Shown here: one piece after another, positions 49,714-58,307 of the stretch
How the letters are laid out: each line of letters starts with the position of its first letter
Position numbering within the stretch: position 1 is the first letter of the stretch
From: Enhygromyxa salina
GTDB taxonomy: Bacteria; Myxococcota_A; Polyangia; Nannocystales; Nannocystaceae
Length of the DNA stretch: 64,000 nt
Direction: 5' to 3'
Assembly (NCBI RefSeq): GCF_002994635.1
Contig: NZ_PVNL01000030.1
Span: 124,001 to 188,000 of the forward strand
The notes under the pieces: generated by a model
Told to the model about the DNA's origin: nothing
Databases searched by the model: none
What the model saw: the letters and a program-made list of their open reading frames with translations, nothing else
Translations under genes and position numbers: made by a program

Positions 49714-49781
49714 CGTCGTAGGTCGTGGCTGCTCGCTCACCGTGCGAGAGCCGGGTACTGTTTCGACCCCACCAATGGGCC

Positions 49782-51869
49782 CTAACCGCTGATCTCCCAG
49801 ATCGGCAAGCCGGTGACCGTCATCGTGGAGCCGTCGTCGTAGTTGAGCTGCAGCTCCGCGCCTTTGAGATTGGGGTACTCGAAGTCGACCTCGACCACGG
49901 TCCCGGTGCTCGGGGTGTTCATGGCGGCGACGATGTCACCTCCGAGGGAGATGACGCTCGAGTCGTGGTTGGTGTTGTAGACGATCAGGTAGGCGTCATC
50001 GATCGCTAGCCCGACGGCCCATGGCACGAGGGTCATGCCCAAGTAGGCGGTGTGCTGGCCAGGTCCCTGGACATCCTTGCCCGCCGTGCAGTTATCACAC
50101 GCTGGCCGCGTGGGGGTCGGGTTGACCATGGCGTCCGTCATATCGAAGCCTAGCGGGAAGGCGTTGTTGAGCGGACCGGCTGCGTCGCCGAGATCAAAGC
50201 TGAACAGATCGGCCTGCAGGTCGGCCGCGGCGGCGATCCCCTGGACCCTCTCGCCGATGAACTCGTAGGGAGCGGGGTAGGGCATCGAGCAGGGCACAGT
50301 GATGCTTTGGTCGAGGAGCTCCGCTTGGATCGCCATGCAGATGTTGACCATCTGCATGGGCTGACCCGCGTGCACCCCGGCGTCCGCGTTTCGGCTGAGC
50401 TGGATGCCGGAGTCGGCGATCGAATCGCTCAACTGCACGGGGCTGAGCGCGGGGTCGAGCCACCACTCGAGGGCCGAGGCCGCCGACACCACCGCCGTCG
50501 AGACCGAGGTCCCGGTGAGCATGAAGCTATCGATGGCGAAATTGTGCGCGGCGACGCCGTTGGCGGTGATCTTGGTCTGCGAGCCAGTCCAGCGGCCGTT
50601 GGGCAGTGGATCGCCCTTGGCATCGACGCCGCTGATCGCGTTGGGCTGCCAGCTGTCGTAGTCGGTCAACCAGCCGTCATAGCCGTAGACTGTGTCGAGC
50701 ACGTTCGGGCCGTAGCCCATCGCGACGCACTCGGCCTCGCTGGGGGCAGGGAACGCGTCGTCGAGGTTGCCGGGGAACAGCAGCCCATCTGGAGCTTGGC
50801 CCAACACGACCTCGTGCGGGAGCGCGTTGCCGCCGGCGATGTTGACCTGGATCCCGAGGCAGGCCAGCGTCCGCATCGCGGAGAGCAGCACCTGGGTGGC
50901 CTCGGAGGCGTACGCCTCCACGCTCAGCGGGGGACCGCCGAGCGACGCGTTGACGATCGATCGCGTGTGGTTCAAACCATCGTTGCCCTGAAGGTGCAGC
51001 GCCGCTGCGGTCATGAACGCGACGCTGAGATCAGGGGCGGTACCTTTGACGCCTCCGCCTGGGTGGACGACGCTCACGTCGCCATCCATGCGCGGGAGCC
51101 CGACGATCGGAATGATGTCGATCGCCTGCTCGGCGCCCTCGGTGAGGAGCTCCAGCAGGCGGGCGAGGTTCTCGCCGTGATCGTCCATGGCCGGGAGGTT
51201 GGGCCCGGCCCAGTTGTCGACCAGGAAGATGTCGACGTCGTGGCCGCTGGCCAGCGAGAGCGTCGCCGGGGTCACGCGGCCGACGGAGTCCATGAAGATG
51301 TTGGCGAACTGCGACTCGAGCTTGAGGTTGTCGCCCAAGCCGCCCATTGGCATCGCGCTCAGGCAGCTGACGCCAGCGGTGCGTGGACTGGAGATCGCTG
51401 GGCTCGTGTCCATCGCTTCCACCAATTCGTCGTAGTAGTCCGCGGCGTCCTCGTCGGCCACGTTCTCGTCGAGGACGTACTCACAGTAGGTGAGGAACGG
51501 GTCACTCGACGCGATGACGCCTTGCAGCTCGACTGGGAGCTTGTCCTGGAAGCTCGTCGCCGTCCAACCGATCGGGAGGCCGGCGAACGCACAGACCGTG
51601 GCCGGGCCCCGGCGCGCGATCACGGGAAGCCGACCTTGGGTAAAGCACGCGTTGCGAGCATCGGCTGGCAGGTTGGTCGGCGACCAAGCCTGCTCGGCCT
51701 CGGGTCCCGCCTCGCCGTTGGCGATGGATTCGACGGGCGTGGGACCGACGGCCTCGTGGGTGACGTCGTCGTCGAGAAGCTCTGGCTGGGTATCGTCGAG
51801 GTCGCAGCCACCAAGGAGCAAAGAGCCCAGGATCAACCAGCTCGAGTAGTTCACGCGGTCGTTCATCAT
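49782..51869 (-). CDS. Subtilisin-like (S8) serine protease lipoprotein
   Basis: The 695-residue product has a lipoprotein signal (WLILGSLLLGGC) and a long region before the protease fold. The S8 triad can be placed as Asp in HDVDIFLVDNWA, His in MDDHGENLARLL and Ser in LTGTSVSTAVVSAASALEWW; the oxyanion-hole Asn is in NIAGGNALP, and RSIVNASLGGPP is a substrate-strand match. The motifs are divergent (HGEN for HGTH, GTSVSTA for GTSMAAP), so classification is by order and spacing. An adjacent pair of ATG codons starts at 51869 with AAGGAAA upstream. It is divergent from the WD40 kinase, with both starts within 135 bp. Predation or nutrient release is a likely role. Confidence 0.8.
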   Translation of the reverse strand: MMNDRVNYSSWLILGSLLLGGCDLDDTQPELLDDDVTHEAVGPTPVESIANGEAGPEAEQAWSPTNLPADARNACFTQGRLPVIARRGPATVCAFAGLPIGWTATSFQDKLPVELQGVIASSDPFLTYCEYVLDENVADEDAADYYDELVEAMDTSPAISSPRTAGVSCLSAMPMGGLGDNLKLESQFANIFMDSVGRVTPATLSLASGHDVDIFLVDNWAGPNLPAMDDHGENLARLLELLTEGAEQAIDIIPIVGLPRMDGDVSVVHPGGGVKGTAPDLSVAFMTAAALHLQGNDGLNHTRSIVNASLGGPPLSVEAYASEATQVLLSAMRTLACLGIQVNIAGGNALPHEVVLGQAPDGLLFPGNLDDAFPAPSEAECVAMGYGPNVLDTVYGYDGWLTDYDSWQPNAISGVDAKGDPLPNGRWTGSQTKITANGVAAHNFAIDSFMLTGTSVSTAVVSAASALEWWLDPALSPVQLSDSIADSGIQLSRNADAGVHAGQPMQMVNICMAIQAELLDQSITVPCSMPYPAPYEFIGERVQGIAAAADLQADLFSFDLGDAAGPLNNAFPLGFDMTDAMVNPTPTRPACDNCTAGKDVQGPGQHTAYLGMTLVPWAVGLAIDDAYLIVYNTNHDSSVISLGGDIVAAMNTPSTGTVVEVDFEYPNLKGAELQLNYDDGSTMTVTGLPIWEISG

Positions 51870-51981
51870 GCTAATTTTCCTTCGCACGCAGGCGTGGTTC
51901 CAAGCCACCCGCGTGGGTTCACGCGGGAGTCGAATTTTAGCCATCTTGGCTTGCGAGTTCGCGCACAACCTGACGAGCAGC

Positions 51982-51987
51982 TATGAT
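51982..51987 (+). promoter_or_regulatory. -10 hexamer TATGAT of the WD40 kinase gene
   Basis: TATGAT is near the sigma-70 consensus and sits 15 bases before the ATG at 52003, giving a leader of about 8 bases. Confidence 0.45.
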
Positions 51988-52002
51988 GGGCGTGGAAATT
52001 CG

Positions 52003-55000
52003 ATGGTGTTCAGTCACCGACACGACGAGACCGGTGACGTGGGGACGGATCCAAGTGAGGACGGGCTCGAGGGACTCCATGCGGGGCTGAACATCCGGGG
52101 GTTGGACGACGACGTTCGCCGGGCCGAGATCCAGGCCAAGTTGTTCGGACTTCCGCTCGAGCCGGTCAAGATCGGCCGCTTTGCGATCCTGCGTCGGCTC
52201 GGGGCTGGCGGCATGGGGGTCGTCTACGTCGCCTACGACGAGCGCCTCGATCGTCGTCTCGTCGTCAAGCTCCTGCGCAATGGGTCGACGCCTGAAGCGG
52301 CGGCTCGCCTCAAGCGCGAGGCCCAGGCCATGGCTCGGCTCGCGCATCCCAACGTGATCACCGTCCATGAGGTCGGGACCCATGCGGGCCAGGTGTTCGT
52401 GGCGATGGAGTTGGTCGAGGGCGGCGATCTGCGAGCTTGGCTCGACGCCGCGCCGCGGCCCTGGCAAGCCGTCGTCGAGTACTTTCGCCAGGCCGCCGAG
52501 GGCCTCGTCGCCGCCCACGCGGCGGGTATCGTGCATCGCGACTTCAAGCCCGACAACGTGCTGATCGGCGACGACGGGCGCGTGCGCGTGGCTGACTTCG
52601 GCCTCGCGCATGACTCGCTCGAGCCTCCGCAAGCCTCGGCCTCGCCGAGCAACAAGCTCGAGGTCGCGCTGACGCGGACCGGCGTGCTGGCGGGCACGCC
52701 CGCGTACATGCCTCCAGAGCAGTACGCGGGCGCTCGCACCAACGCGCGCAGCGATCAGTTCAGCTTCTGCGTCGCGCTGTGGGAGGGGCTGTATGGCCAA
52801 CGACCCTTCGTGGGCCAGGACCTCGGGGCGCTGTCCAACGCGATAATCAGCGGGGCGCTGCTCGAGCCACAGGACGACCGTGGGGTCCCGCCGTGGCTGC
52901 GAGCGGCGGTTGAGCGGGGGCTGGCGACGGACCCGGACCAGCGCTGGCCATCGATGCGGGCGCTGCTCGACGAGCTCGGCAACGACCCGCGGCTTCGCTG
53001 GCGACGCTTGGGGATCGGGGTCGGGTTTGGGCTTGGGCTCGTGGCGCTGATCCTGGTCGGATCGCTGGCCGTCCGCGAGCTGCGGGAGAACGCGCGGCAG
53101 CGCCGAGTCAATGAGCTGACCGAGGACCTGCTCGAGCTCGAGCGCGAACGAGGGCTGCGCCAGGCCCAGCACGACGCGTCGCAAGCTCGGGACGCGACGC
53201 GCATGAGCGTGGTCCGCAGCTATGAGCCGAAAGCAGCGAGGCTCGAGCGGGCGCGCGCAGACCCAACCGTGATCGCCACGCTGCTGCGCGAGGTCGAGGG
53301 TGAGCTGCGCGAGGGCTCGGAGTGGCTGTCGGCGGCCAATCGGGTGCTGGGCCGTCCGCTCAGCCGCGCGGTCTTGCGTGGCCACCGAGGCGAGATCAGC
53401 TCGCTCGTCTACGCACCCGATGGCGCCTGGCTGTACTCCGCCTCGACGGACGGACAGGTGTGGCGCTGGGACCTCGCCAGCTTTCGAGGTGGGCCGATCG
53501 TCCACCACGCGGGCGAAGTCACCCGGCTCTCGCTCAGCGATGACGGGCAATGGCTGGCGTCGAGCTCCGAAGACGGAAGCGTGCGGCTGTGGTCGGCGCG
53601 GACCGAGACGGCGCGGGTTGTCGCGCAGCACGAGGCGGGCGTCCGCGACGTGGCGTTCGATGCTACGGGGCGGCGGTTGGCGACGGCCTCGGCTGACGGG
53701 ACGGCGCAAGTGCATGCGCTCGACGGCGGCGAGACCTGGGTGCTGGACGCCCACGCGGGCGTCGTGTTGGCGGTCGACTTCGACCCAACAGGCCGCTGGC
53801 TGCTCACGGGCTCGAGCGACGCCAACGCGCGGCTGTGGGCGCTCGACGGTGAATCGACCGACCCGATCGACGTGCTCGAGGGCCACACGCAGGGCGTGTA
53901 CTTCGTCGAGCTGTTGTCGGTGCAGCGGGCTGTGACGGCGGCGGACGACGGGACCGCGCGGCTGTGGACGCGCGCAGACGAGCTGACGACGAGCGTCGTG
54001 GTCGCGCGCCACCCCGAGGCGATCGCGGCGTTGGATGTGTACGGCGAGCGGGTGGTGACGGGGAGCCTCGATGGGAGCCTGCGAGTCGGCTCGCTGCAGC
54101 CGCCGCACGCGTCCGTGCCGCTGCGGAGCCACGCGGACCAGGTGTGGAGCGTGGCGTTCCTGCACGCAGGCGAGCAAGTCGTGAGCGCGTCCTTCGACCG
54201 CAGCGCCCGGGTCAGCCGCGCGGACGGGCAGGGCCAGCCGGTCGAGTTCCTGGGTCACCGCGGACCCGTCTATGTGCTGGCGCCCGATCGCGCGGGGCAG
54301 ACCTTCGCGACGGGCTCGTACGACGCGGAGATTAGGTTGTGGGAGCTGCAGCGACCGCGGCTAGCGACGGCGCTGCTCGGCCACCAAGACACCGTGTTCT
54401 CGGTCGAGATCGACGGCGCGGGGACGCGAGCGGTGACGGCCTCGCACGACGGGACGGCCCGGGTTTGGAGCGTGACGGAGGGGATCTCGCTCGCGCTGCT
54501 CGACGATCGCGAAGATCGGAGCCCTGAGGATCTCGCGCTCAACCACGCAGTGCTCAGCCCGAGCGGCGAGCAGGTCGCAACGGCCCGCAACGACGGCGCC
54601 GTGTCGCTGTGGAGGGTCGAAGACCAGACCCAGCGAGAGCTCGGCGACATCGGCGACGGAGCTTGGCGCGTGGCCTTCGATGTCGAGGGCCGGCAGCTCA
54701 CGGCGGGCTCGAAGACAGGCGCGGTGCAGGTCTGGGATCTGGCGAGCGCCGCGGAGCCGCTGCGCTTGGCAGGGCACGAGTCGTTCGTATCGGCGGTGGC
54801 GTTCGACGGGACGACGCGGGTGGTGACGGCGTCATGGGACACGACGCTGCGCGTCTGGGACAGTTCGAGCGGCGCGCTGCTCGACACCCTGCACGGGCAC
54901 GACGCGAAGATCTACGCGCTGGCGAACAGCCCCGACGGGCGCACCTGGGCGACCGGGGCAGAGGACGGGACCGTGCGGCTATGGTCGTCGGGGCTGGGGT

Positions 55001-55566
55001 CGGGGCTGGGGTCGGGGTTGGGGGGCGAGTCGCGGGAGCTGGCGGGCCACGACAAGGCGGTGTGGTCGTTGGCCTTCGACGCGACCGGGCGTCGGTTGGT
55101 CACCGGAGGCTACGACGGGCGCGCGGTGGTCTGGAGCGTGGAGGAGGGCCAGCCGCTGCAGTGGCTCGAGGGCCACGAGGGCAAGGTGTGGGACGTCGAG
55201 TTCATCGCGGACGAGCGCGTGGTGACGGCCTCGGGGGACGGGACCGTGCGGGTGTGGTCGCTGGGCACGAACGCGCCGCCGCTGGTGCTCGCGGGGCACG
55301 AGTCCGATGTCCAGAGCGCGGCTGTGGGGCTGGGAGGCCGGCGCTTGATCTCGGCGTCGGCCGACGGCACGGCCAAGTTGTGGCGCGTCGACTTGCTGTC
55401 CGCGGATCCACAGTGGTTGCTCGAGCAGCTCTGGAACGCGACGAGCGTGTGCCTGGACGTGGATCAGCGCCAGCGCGAGCTCGGGGAGACCCGCGAGATG
55501 GCCGCGGCCGCGGCCCAGGTCTGCGCCAGCACGATCGCTGACGGGTCCGTGGTGAATTCGAATTGA
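52003..55566 (+). CDS. Ser/Thr protein kinase with sixteen WD40 repeats
   Basis: The 1187-residue product has a complete kinase domain (LGAGGMGVVY near residue 66, VVKLLR Lys, HRDFKPDNVL near 178, DFGLAHD, GTPAYMPPEQ, SDQFSFCVALWE), a TM helix (GIGVGFGLGLVALILVGSLA, near 340-358), a coiled juxtamembrane part and then sixteen WD40 units from LRGHRGEISSLVYAPDGAWL to ADGTAKLWRVD (about 456-1130). Sixteen repeats would make two propellers. All catalytic residues are present. The kinase faces the cytosol, with the propellers on the other side of the membrane as likely ligand sensors. A short GLGSGLGSGLGG insert interrupts the linker after blade 13. It shares a divergent promoter region with the subtilase gene. 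Confidence 0.92.
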   Translation: MVFSHRHDETGDVGTDPSEDGLEGLHAGLNIRGLDDDVRRAEIQAKLFGLPLEPVKIGRFAILRRLGAGGMGVVYVAYDERLDRRLVVKLLRNGSTPEAAARLKREAQAMARLAHPNVITVHEVGTHAGQVFVAMELVEGGDLRAWLDAAPRPWQAVVEYFRQAAEGLVAAHAAGIVHRDFKPDNVLIGDDGRVRVADFGLAHDSLEPPQASASPSNKLEVALTRTGVLAGTPAYMPPEQYAGARTNARSDQFSFCVALWEGLYGQRPFVGQDLGALSNAIISGALLEPQDDRGVPPWLRAAVERGLATDPDQRWPSMRALLDELGNDPRLRWRRLGIGVGFGLGLVALILVGSLAVRELRENARQRRVNELTEDLLELERERGLRQAQHDASQARDATRMSVVRSYEPKAARLERARADPTVIATLLREVEGELREGSEWLSAANRVLGRPLSRAVLRGHRGEISSLVYAPDGAWLYSASTDGQVWRWDLASFRGGPIVHHAGEVTRLSLSDDGQWLASSSEDGSVRLWSARTETARVVAQHEAGVRDVAFDATGRRLATASADGTAQVHALDGGETWVLDAHAGVVLAVDFDPTGRWLLTGSSDANARLWALDGESTDPIDVLEGHTQGVYFVELLSVQRAVTAADDGTARLWTRADELTTSVVVARHPEAIAALDVYGERVVTGSLDGSLRVGSLQPPHASVPLRSHADQVWSVAFLHAGEQVVSASFDRSARVSRADGQGQPVEFLGHRGPVYVLAPDRAGQTFATGSYDAEIRLWELQRPRLATALLGHQDTVFSVEIDGAGTRAVTASHDGTARVWSVTEGISLALLDDREDRSPEDLALNHAVLSPSGEQVATARNDGAVSLWRVEDQTQRELGDIGDGAWRVAFDVEGRQLTAGSKTGAVQVWDLASAAEPLRLAGHESFVSAVAFDGTTRVVTASWDTTLRVWDSSSGALLDTLHGHDAKIYALANSPDGRTWATGAEDGTVRLWSSGLGSGLGSGLGGESRELAGHDKAVWSLAFDATGRRLVTGGYDGRAVVWSVEEGQPLQWLEGHEGKVWDVEFIADERVVTASGDGTVRVWSLGTNAPPLVLAGHESDVQSAAVGLGGRRLISASADGTAKLWRVDLLSADPQWLLEQLWNATSVCLDVDQRQRELGETREMAAAAAQVCASTIADGSVVNSN
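54990..55025 (+). repeat. 12-bp tandem repeat between WD40 units
   Basis: GGGGCTGGGGTC occurs twice exactly and a third time with changes, encoding a GLGS repeat in a blade linker. It looks like a recent slippage insertion. Confidence 0.75.
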
Positions 55567-55627
55567 GACGTACGAACTCGCCGGTGTGCGTGAGTGCATC
55601 GACGAACGCGCCGAGACGATCGCTGCC

Positions 55628-55683
55628 TCGACGCGGCCAACTTGCATGCCGCCTACCCCAACGAGAACGTGCCGGTCGAGTAG
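55628..55683 (+). pseudogene. Fragment of a thioredoxin-like lipoprotein gene
   Basis: The sequence around CGACGCGGCCAAC and GCCGCCTACCCCAACGAGAA closely matches 49526-49571 inside the RCC1-thioredoxin gene (about 44 of 47 bases by my alignment) and ends in GTCGAGTAG. Translated, it reads AAYPNENVPVE then stop, against AAYPNENVPVVIDV in the intact gene. Nothing else of the gene is left. It is a deletion remnant or a fragment from gene conversion, lying between the WD40 kinase and the next lipoprotein. Confidence 0.65.
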
Positions 55684-55780
55684 TCTGCGCACTTCACTAG
55701 ATCCAATCCGGCGTGCTCGCTCAAGGCATCGTTTGGCGAGGCTGAAAGGCTCGTCGCTGCACGGTCCGATCGAGTCGAGA

Positions 55781-55786
55781 TATCGT
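55781..55786 (+). promoter_or_regulatory. -10-like hexamer TATCGT
   Basis: TATCGT is followed by six bases and the ATG at 55793. Confidence 0.4.
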
Positions 55787-55792
55787 GCGGAC

Positions 55793-56443
55793 ATGACCTC
55801 ACTATCCAAGACCCTTCACTACTTGATGTTGCTCCCAGCCGTGGCCCTGCTGCCGCTCAGCGGCTGCTCGGACAACGGTGGCAACACCGACGCTGCCGAG
55901 GAATCGACGACCAAGGCGACCGACACCGGGACCGAGAGCGCCGACGGCAACGACAGCATGATGGAAGCCGGCGACGGGGACGGGGACTGTGCGCCGATGC
56001 AGGCCGAGGCGGCCGGCGAGTGCGACCTGGTGCTCGGCGCGGCGTGGGACGGCGAGGCCTGTCACGTGTTGAGCGGCTGCGAGTGCGTCGGCGATGACTG
56101 TGCGGACCTGTTCGAGAGCGCCGAAGCCTGCGAGGCCGCCTACGCCGACTGCATCGGTGGCGGCGGGTGTGCGGGGCTCGGGTTCGAGGCCTGCGCTGCC
56201 AACCCAGCTTGCCAGCCGATCAACGGATCGCCGCTCGAGAACCTCGGCGACTTTGGCTGGTGCGCGCACGAGTCGGTCTATCTCGGCTGTAGCTCCGAGC
56301 TGGGCTGTGGCGAGGCGATCAGCTTCGCGTGTCCAGATCAGGGCGACGCCATCTACCAGACCGTCGACACCTGCCTACCCGACGTCGACTACTCGCCCTG
56401 TCAACCGCCGGACGAAGAGAGCGTCTACGAGCCCTGCCCGTGA
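55793..56443 (+). CDS. Cys-rich lipoprotein, unknown function
   Basis: The 216-residue product has a lipoprotein signal (LMLLPAVALLPLSGC), an acidic linker and a small domain with about sixteen Cys (GECDLVLGAAWDGEACHVLS, GCECVGDDCADLFESAEACE, CAGLGFEACAANPACQPING, LGCSSELGCGEAISFACPD). The spacing CxGxxxLxGCxCxGxxCxxLF resembles Kazal- or follistatin-like disulfide modules found repeatedly in Nannocystineae surface proteins. No catalytic motif is seen. It is probably an extracellular binding protein stabilised by disulfides. Next to a thioredoxin-like lipoprotein, which could act on its disulfides. Confidence 0.75.
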   Translation: MTSLSKTLHYLMLLPAVALLPLSGCSDNGGNTDAAEESTTKATDTGTESADGNDSMMEAGDGDGDCAPMQAEAAGECDLVLGAAWDGEACHVLSGCECVGDDCADLFESAEACEAAYADCIGGGGCAGLGFEACAANPACQPINGSPLENLGDFGWCAHESVYLGCSSELGCGEAISFACPDQGDAIYQTVDTCLPDVDYSPCQPPDEESVYEPCP

Positions 56444-56576
56444 CCGCTCCAACGCGGTGAGCGGCCAACGCGAAGTCAGAAGAGCCGCCACCCAAACCCC
56501 CCGAGGGGGCTCCCGAGCCCTTCTCGGCGGGTTCACGGGGCACCCGAAAAACTCGGAAATCGCCGTGGAGTTCACG

Positions 56577-56582
56577 TACACT
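56577..56582 (+). promoter_or_regulatory. -10-like hexamer TACACT
   Basis: TACACT lies nine bases before the ATG at 56592. Confidence 0.35.
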
Positions 56583-56591
56583 GCCCGGGCC

Positions 56592-57359
56592 ATGACGTAC
56601 GAAAATATTGCTGCGCCTGTCTTTGGTTTGATCCTTGCCCTCGGTTCGATCGCGTGCACCGACAAGGGCGGCGATGAGGGGCTCATCGATGACAGCACCA
56701 CGGGGATCGGCGACGGCGACGGTGAGCCGGGCGACGGTGACGGCGATCCCGGCGACGGTGACGGCGATCCCGGCGACGGCGACGGCGATCCTGGTGACGG
56801 CGACGGTGACGGTGACGGCGACTCCGGCGATGGCGACGGCGACGCCGGGCTGTGCGGCAATGATCCCGGCTGGGGCACGGTGGCGATCGGCGAGCCGGTC
56901 AAGCACGTGGTCGGCAAGGACCACCTGGGCAACCCGATCAACCTGTGTGAGTGGGGCGGCACCCCGATCGCGCTCGACGTCGCGGCGGTCTGGTGCGATC
57001 CCTGTCGGCAGGCCTCGGCCTACCTCGCGAACGGCGCTGGCGGCGATCCCTTCAGCGGCCTCGGGCCGCAGCTGCGCGAGATGATCGACACGGGCAAGCT
57101 CATCTGGGTGACGGCGCTGGTCGAGGACGCCACCAGTGGCCCCGGCACGGTGGCCGACGCCGCCGCCTGGGATAGCCAATACCACCACGACAACATCCCG
57201 GTGATCGCCGAGGACGAGGTCCCGATGCTGTCGAATTACGTCATGAACACGTGCGTGCCCGCTGTCTACGTAATCGACCCCGAGTTGAAGTTCTTCGGCA
57301 TCGACGACTGCCAGACCTGGAATCACCTCGCGGCCGCCGTCACTGAATACGGCGGCTGA
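56592..57359 (+). CDS. Thioredoxin/TlpA-like lipoprotein
   Basis: The 255-residue product has a lipoprotein signal (PVFGLILALGSIAC), a GDGDGDPGDGDGD linker and a thioredoxin-like domain with the redox motif AVWCDPCRQAS and the supporting segments GTPIALDVAA, LIWVTALVEDATSGPGTVAD and TCVPAVYVIDPELKFFGID (the cis-Pro strand is probably VPAVYVID). The domain is paralogous to the C-terminal part of the RCC1-thioredoxin protein at 47908 (same DAA-W-D...Y...N-P/N-V-P pattern). It likely exchanges disulfides in surface or periplasmic Cys-rich proteins such as its upstream neighbour. Confidence 0.85.
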   Translation: MTYENIAAPVFGLILALGSIACTDKGGDEGLIDDSTTGIGDGDGEPGDGDGDPGDGDGDPGDGDGDPGDGDGDGDGDSGDGDGDAGLCGNDPGWGTVAIGEPVKHVVGKDHLGNPINLCEWGGTPIALDVAAVWCDPCRQASAYLANGAGGDPFSGLGPQLREMIDTGKLIWVTALVEDATSGPGTVADAAAWDSQYHHDNIPVIAEDEVPMLSNYVMNTCVPAVYVIDPELKFFGIDDCQTWNHLAAAVTEYGG

Positions 57360-57463
57360 GCTGTCTCGGCGGGGCGCCACTGTTCATCGCTCGGGTCATC
57401 GCTCGGGCGAGGCTTCTCTGTTCGCTGCCAACGAGCGCTCCGGTACGCAGTGGCGCCTGCAAG

Positions 57464-57483
57464 CGGGTCAGAATCCTGACCCG
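57464..57483 (+). terminator. Hairpin, possible terminator
   Basis: CGGGTCAG (57464-57471) and CTGACCCG (57476-57483) form a perfect 8-bp stem with loop AATC, about 105 bp after the thioredoxin-like gene and before the next promoter. No T-run follows. Confidence 0.5.
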
Positions 57484-57546
57484 AGCTGACAAATACTGCG
57501 CGGGGTGAGAGCTGGTGCAGTCGCGCGTCTGAGCCACAGTACTCGG

Positions 57547-58251
57547 ATGCGACGTGGGCTGACATTTTATCTCGAGACCTGGGCTCACGCGGCCCTCGCT
57601 AGAGTGGGCCGGGGCGGGTTGCACCACGTGCTCCTGGCGCTTGCGCTGGCTTGTTCGATGCTGGCGATCCCGGCCTGTGCCGGGTCGACCAAGGTCGACG
57701 AGGTCTGGCGTTCGCCGGACTGGCGGCCGGGCTTTCAGCACGTCGTCGTGTTTGCGATCGCCAAGCGGGAGGGCGTGCGGCGGGGCTTTGAAGACGGGGT
57801 GGTCGAGGCGCTGGATCGGGTGGGCGTTCGCGCGGTGGCTTCGTATAGATTGTTCCCAGGTGCTGGCGAGCTCGAGCCGAAGAGCCTCCACGCCACGCTC
57901 GCCAAGCACCAGATCGACGGGGCCCTGGTCGCGCAGCTGATCGCAGCCGACACCGATGCGCCCTTCGTGTCGACCACGCCCTATGTGGTCACGGGACCGG
58001 GGGTGGGTTTCTACGCCTACTATCACTCGATCTGCAGCCGCGTGTACTCGTCCGGGTCCGGCGTCGAGGAGCCGCGAGTCGTGATGATCGAGTCCAACCT
58101 GTACGAGATCGCCAGCGGCGAGCTGATGTGGTCGGGGCTGTCGGCGACCATCGACCCGAGCGACGTCGACGACGCGGTCCGCTCGTACGCGAAGGCGGTG
58201 ACCAACGCGCTGAAGCGCGCGGAGCTGGTCGGAGGCCACCTGAAGCGCTGA
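57547..58251 (+). CDS. Lipoprotein, DUF4136-like
   Basis: The 234-residue product has a longer N-terminus and a lipoprotein signal ending in LACSMLAIPAC. The body (VDEVWRSPDWRPGFQHVVVF, GVRRGFEDGVVEALDRVGVR, HATLAKHQIDGALVAQLIAA, then VMIESNLYEIASGELMWSGL) has the layout of DUF4136-type lipoproteins: a strand with a nucleotide-free Rossmann-like pattern, a variable loop with YHSICSRVYS, and the ending ASGELMWSG...VRSYAKAVTNAL. These are outer-membrane lipoproteins of unknown role. The ATG at 57547 is chosen; the signal peptide would still begin late, so a start further in cannot be excluded. Confidence 0.72.
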   Translation: MRRGLTFYLETWAHAALARVGRGGLHHVLLALALACSMLAIPACAGSTKVDEVWRSPDWRPGFQHVVVFAIAKREGVRRGFEDGVVEALDRVGVRAVASYRLFPGAGELEPKSLHATLAKHQIDGALVAQLIAADTDAPFVSTTPYVVTGPGVGFYAYYHSICSRVYSSGSGVEEPRVVMIESNLYEIASGELMWSGLSATIDPSDVDDAVRSYAKAVTNALKRAELVGGHLKR

Positions 58252-58307
58252 GCTGACGCGGAGCTTCACGCTCTAGATTTCCAGGGCCGCTCCGGCATCA
58301 TGCGCCA

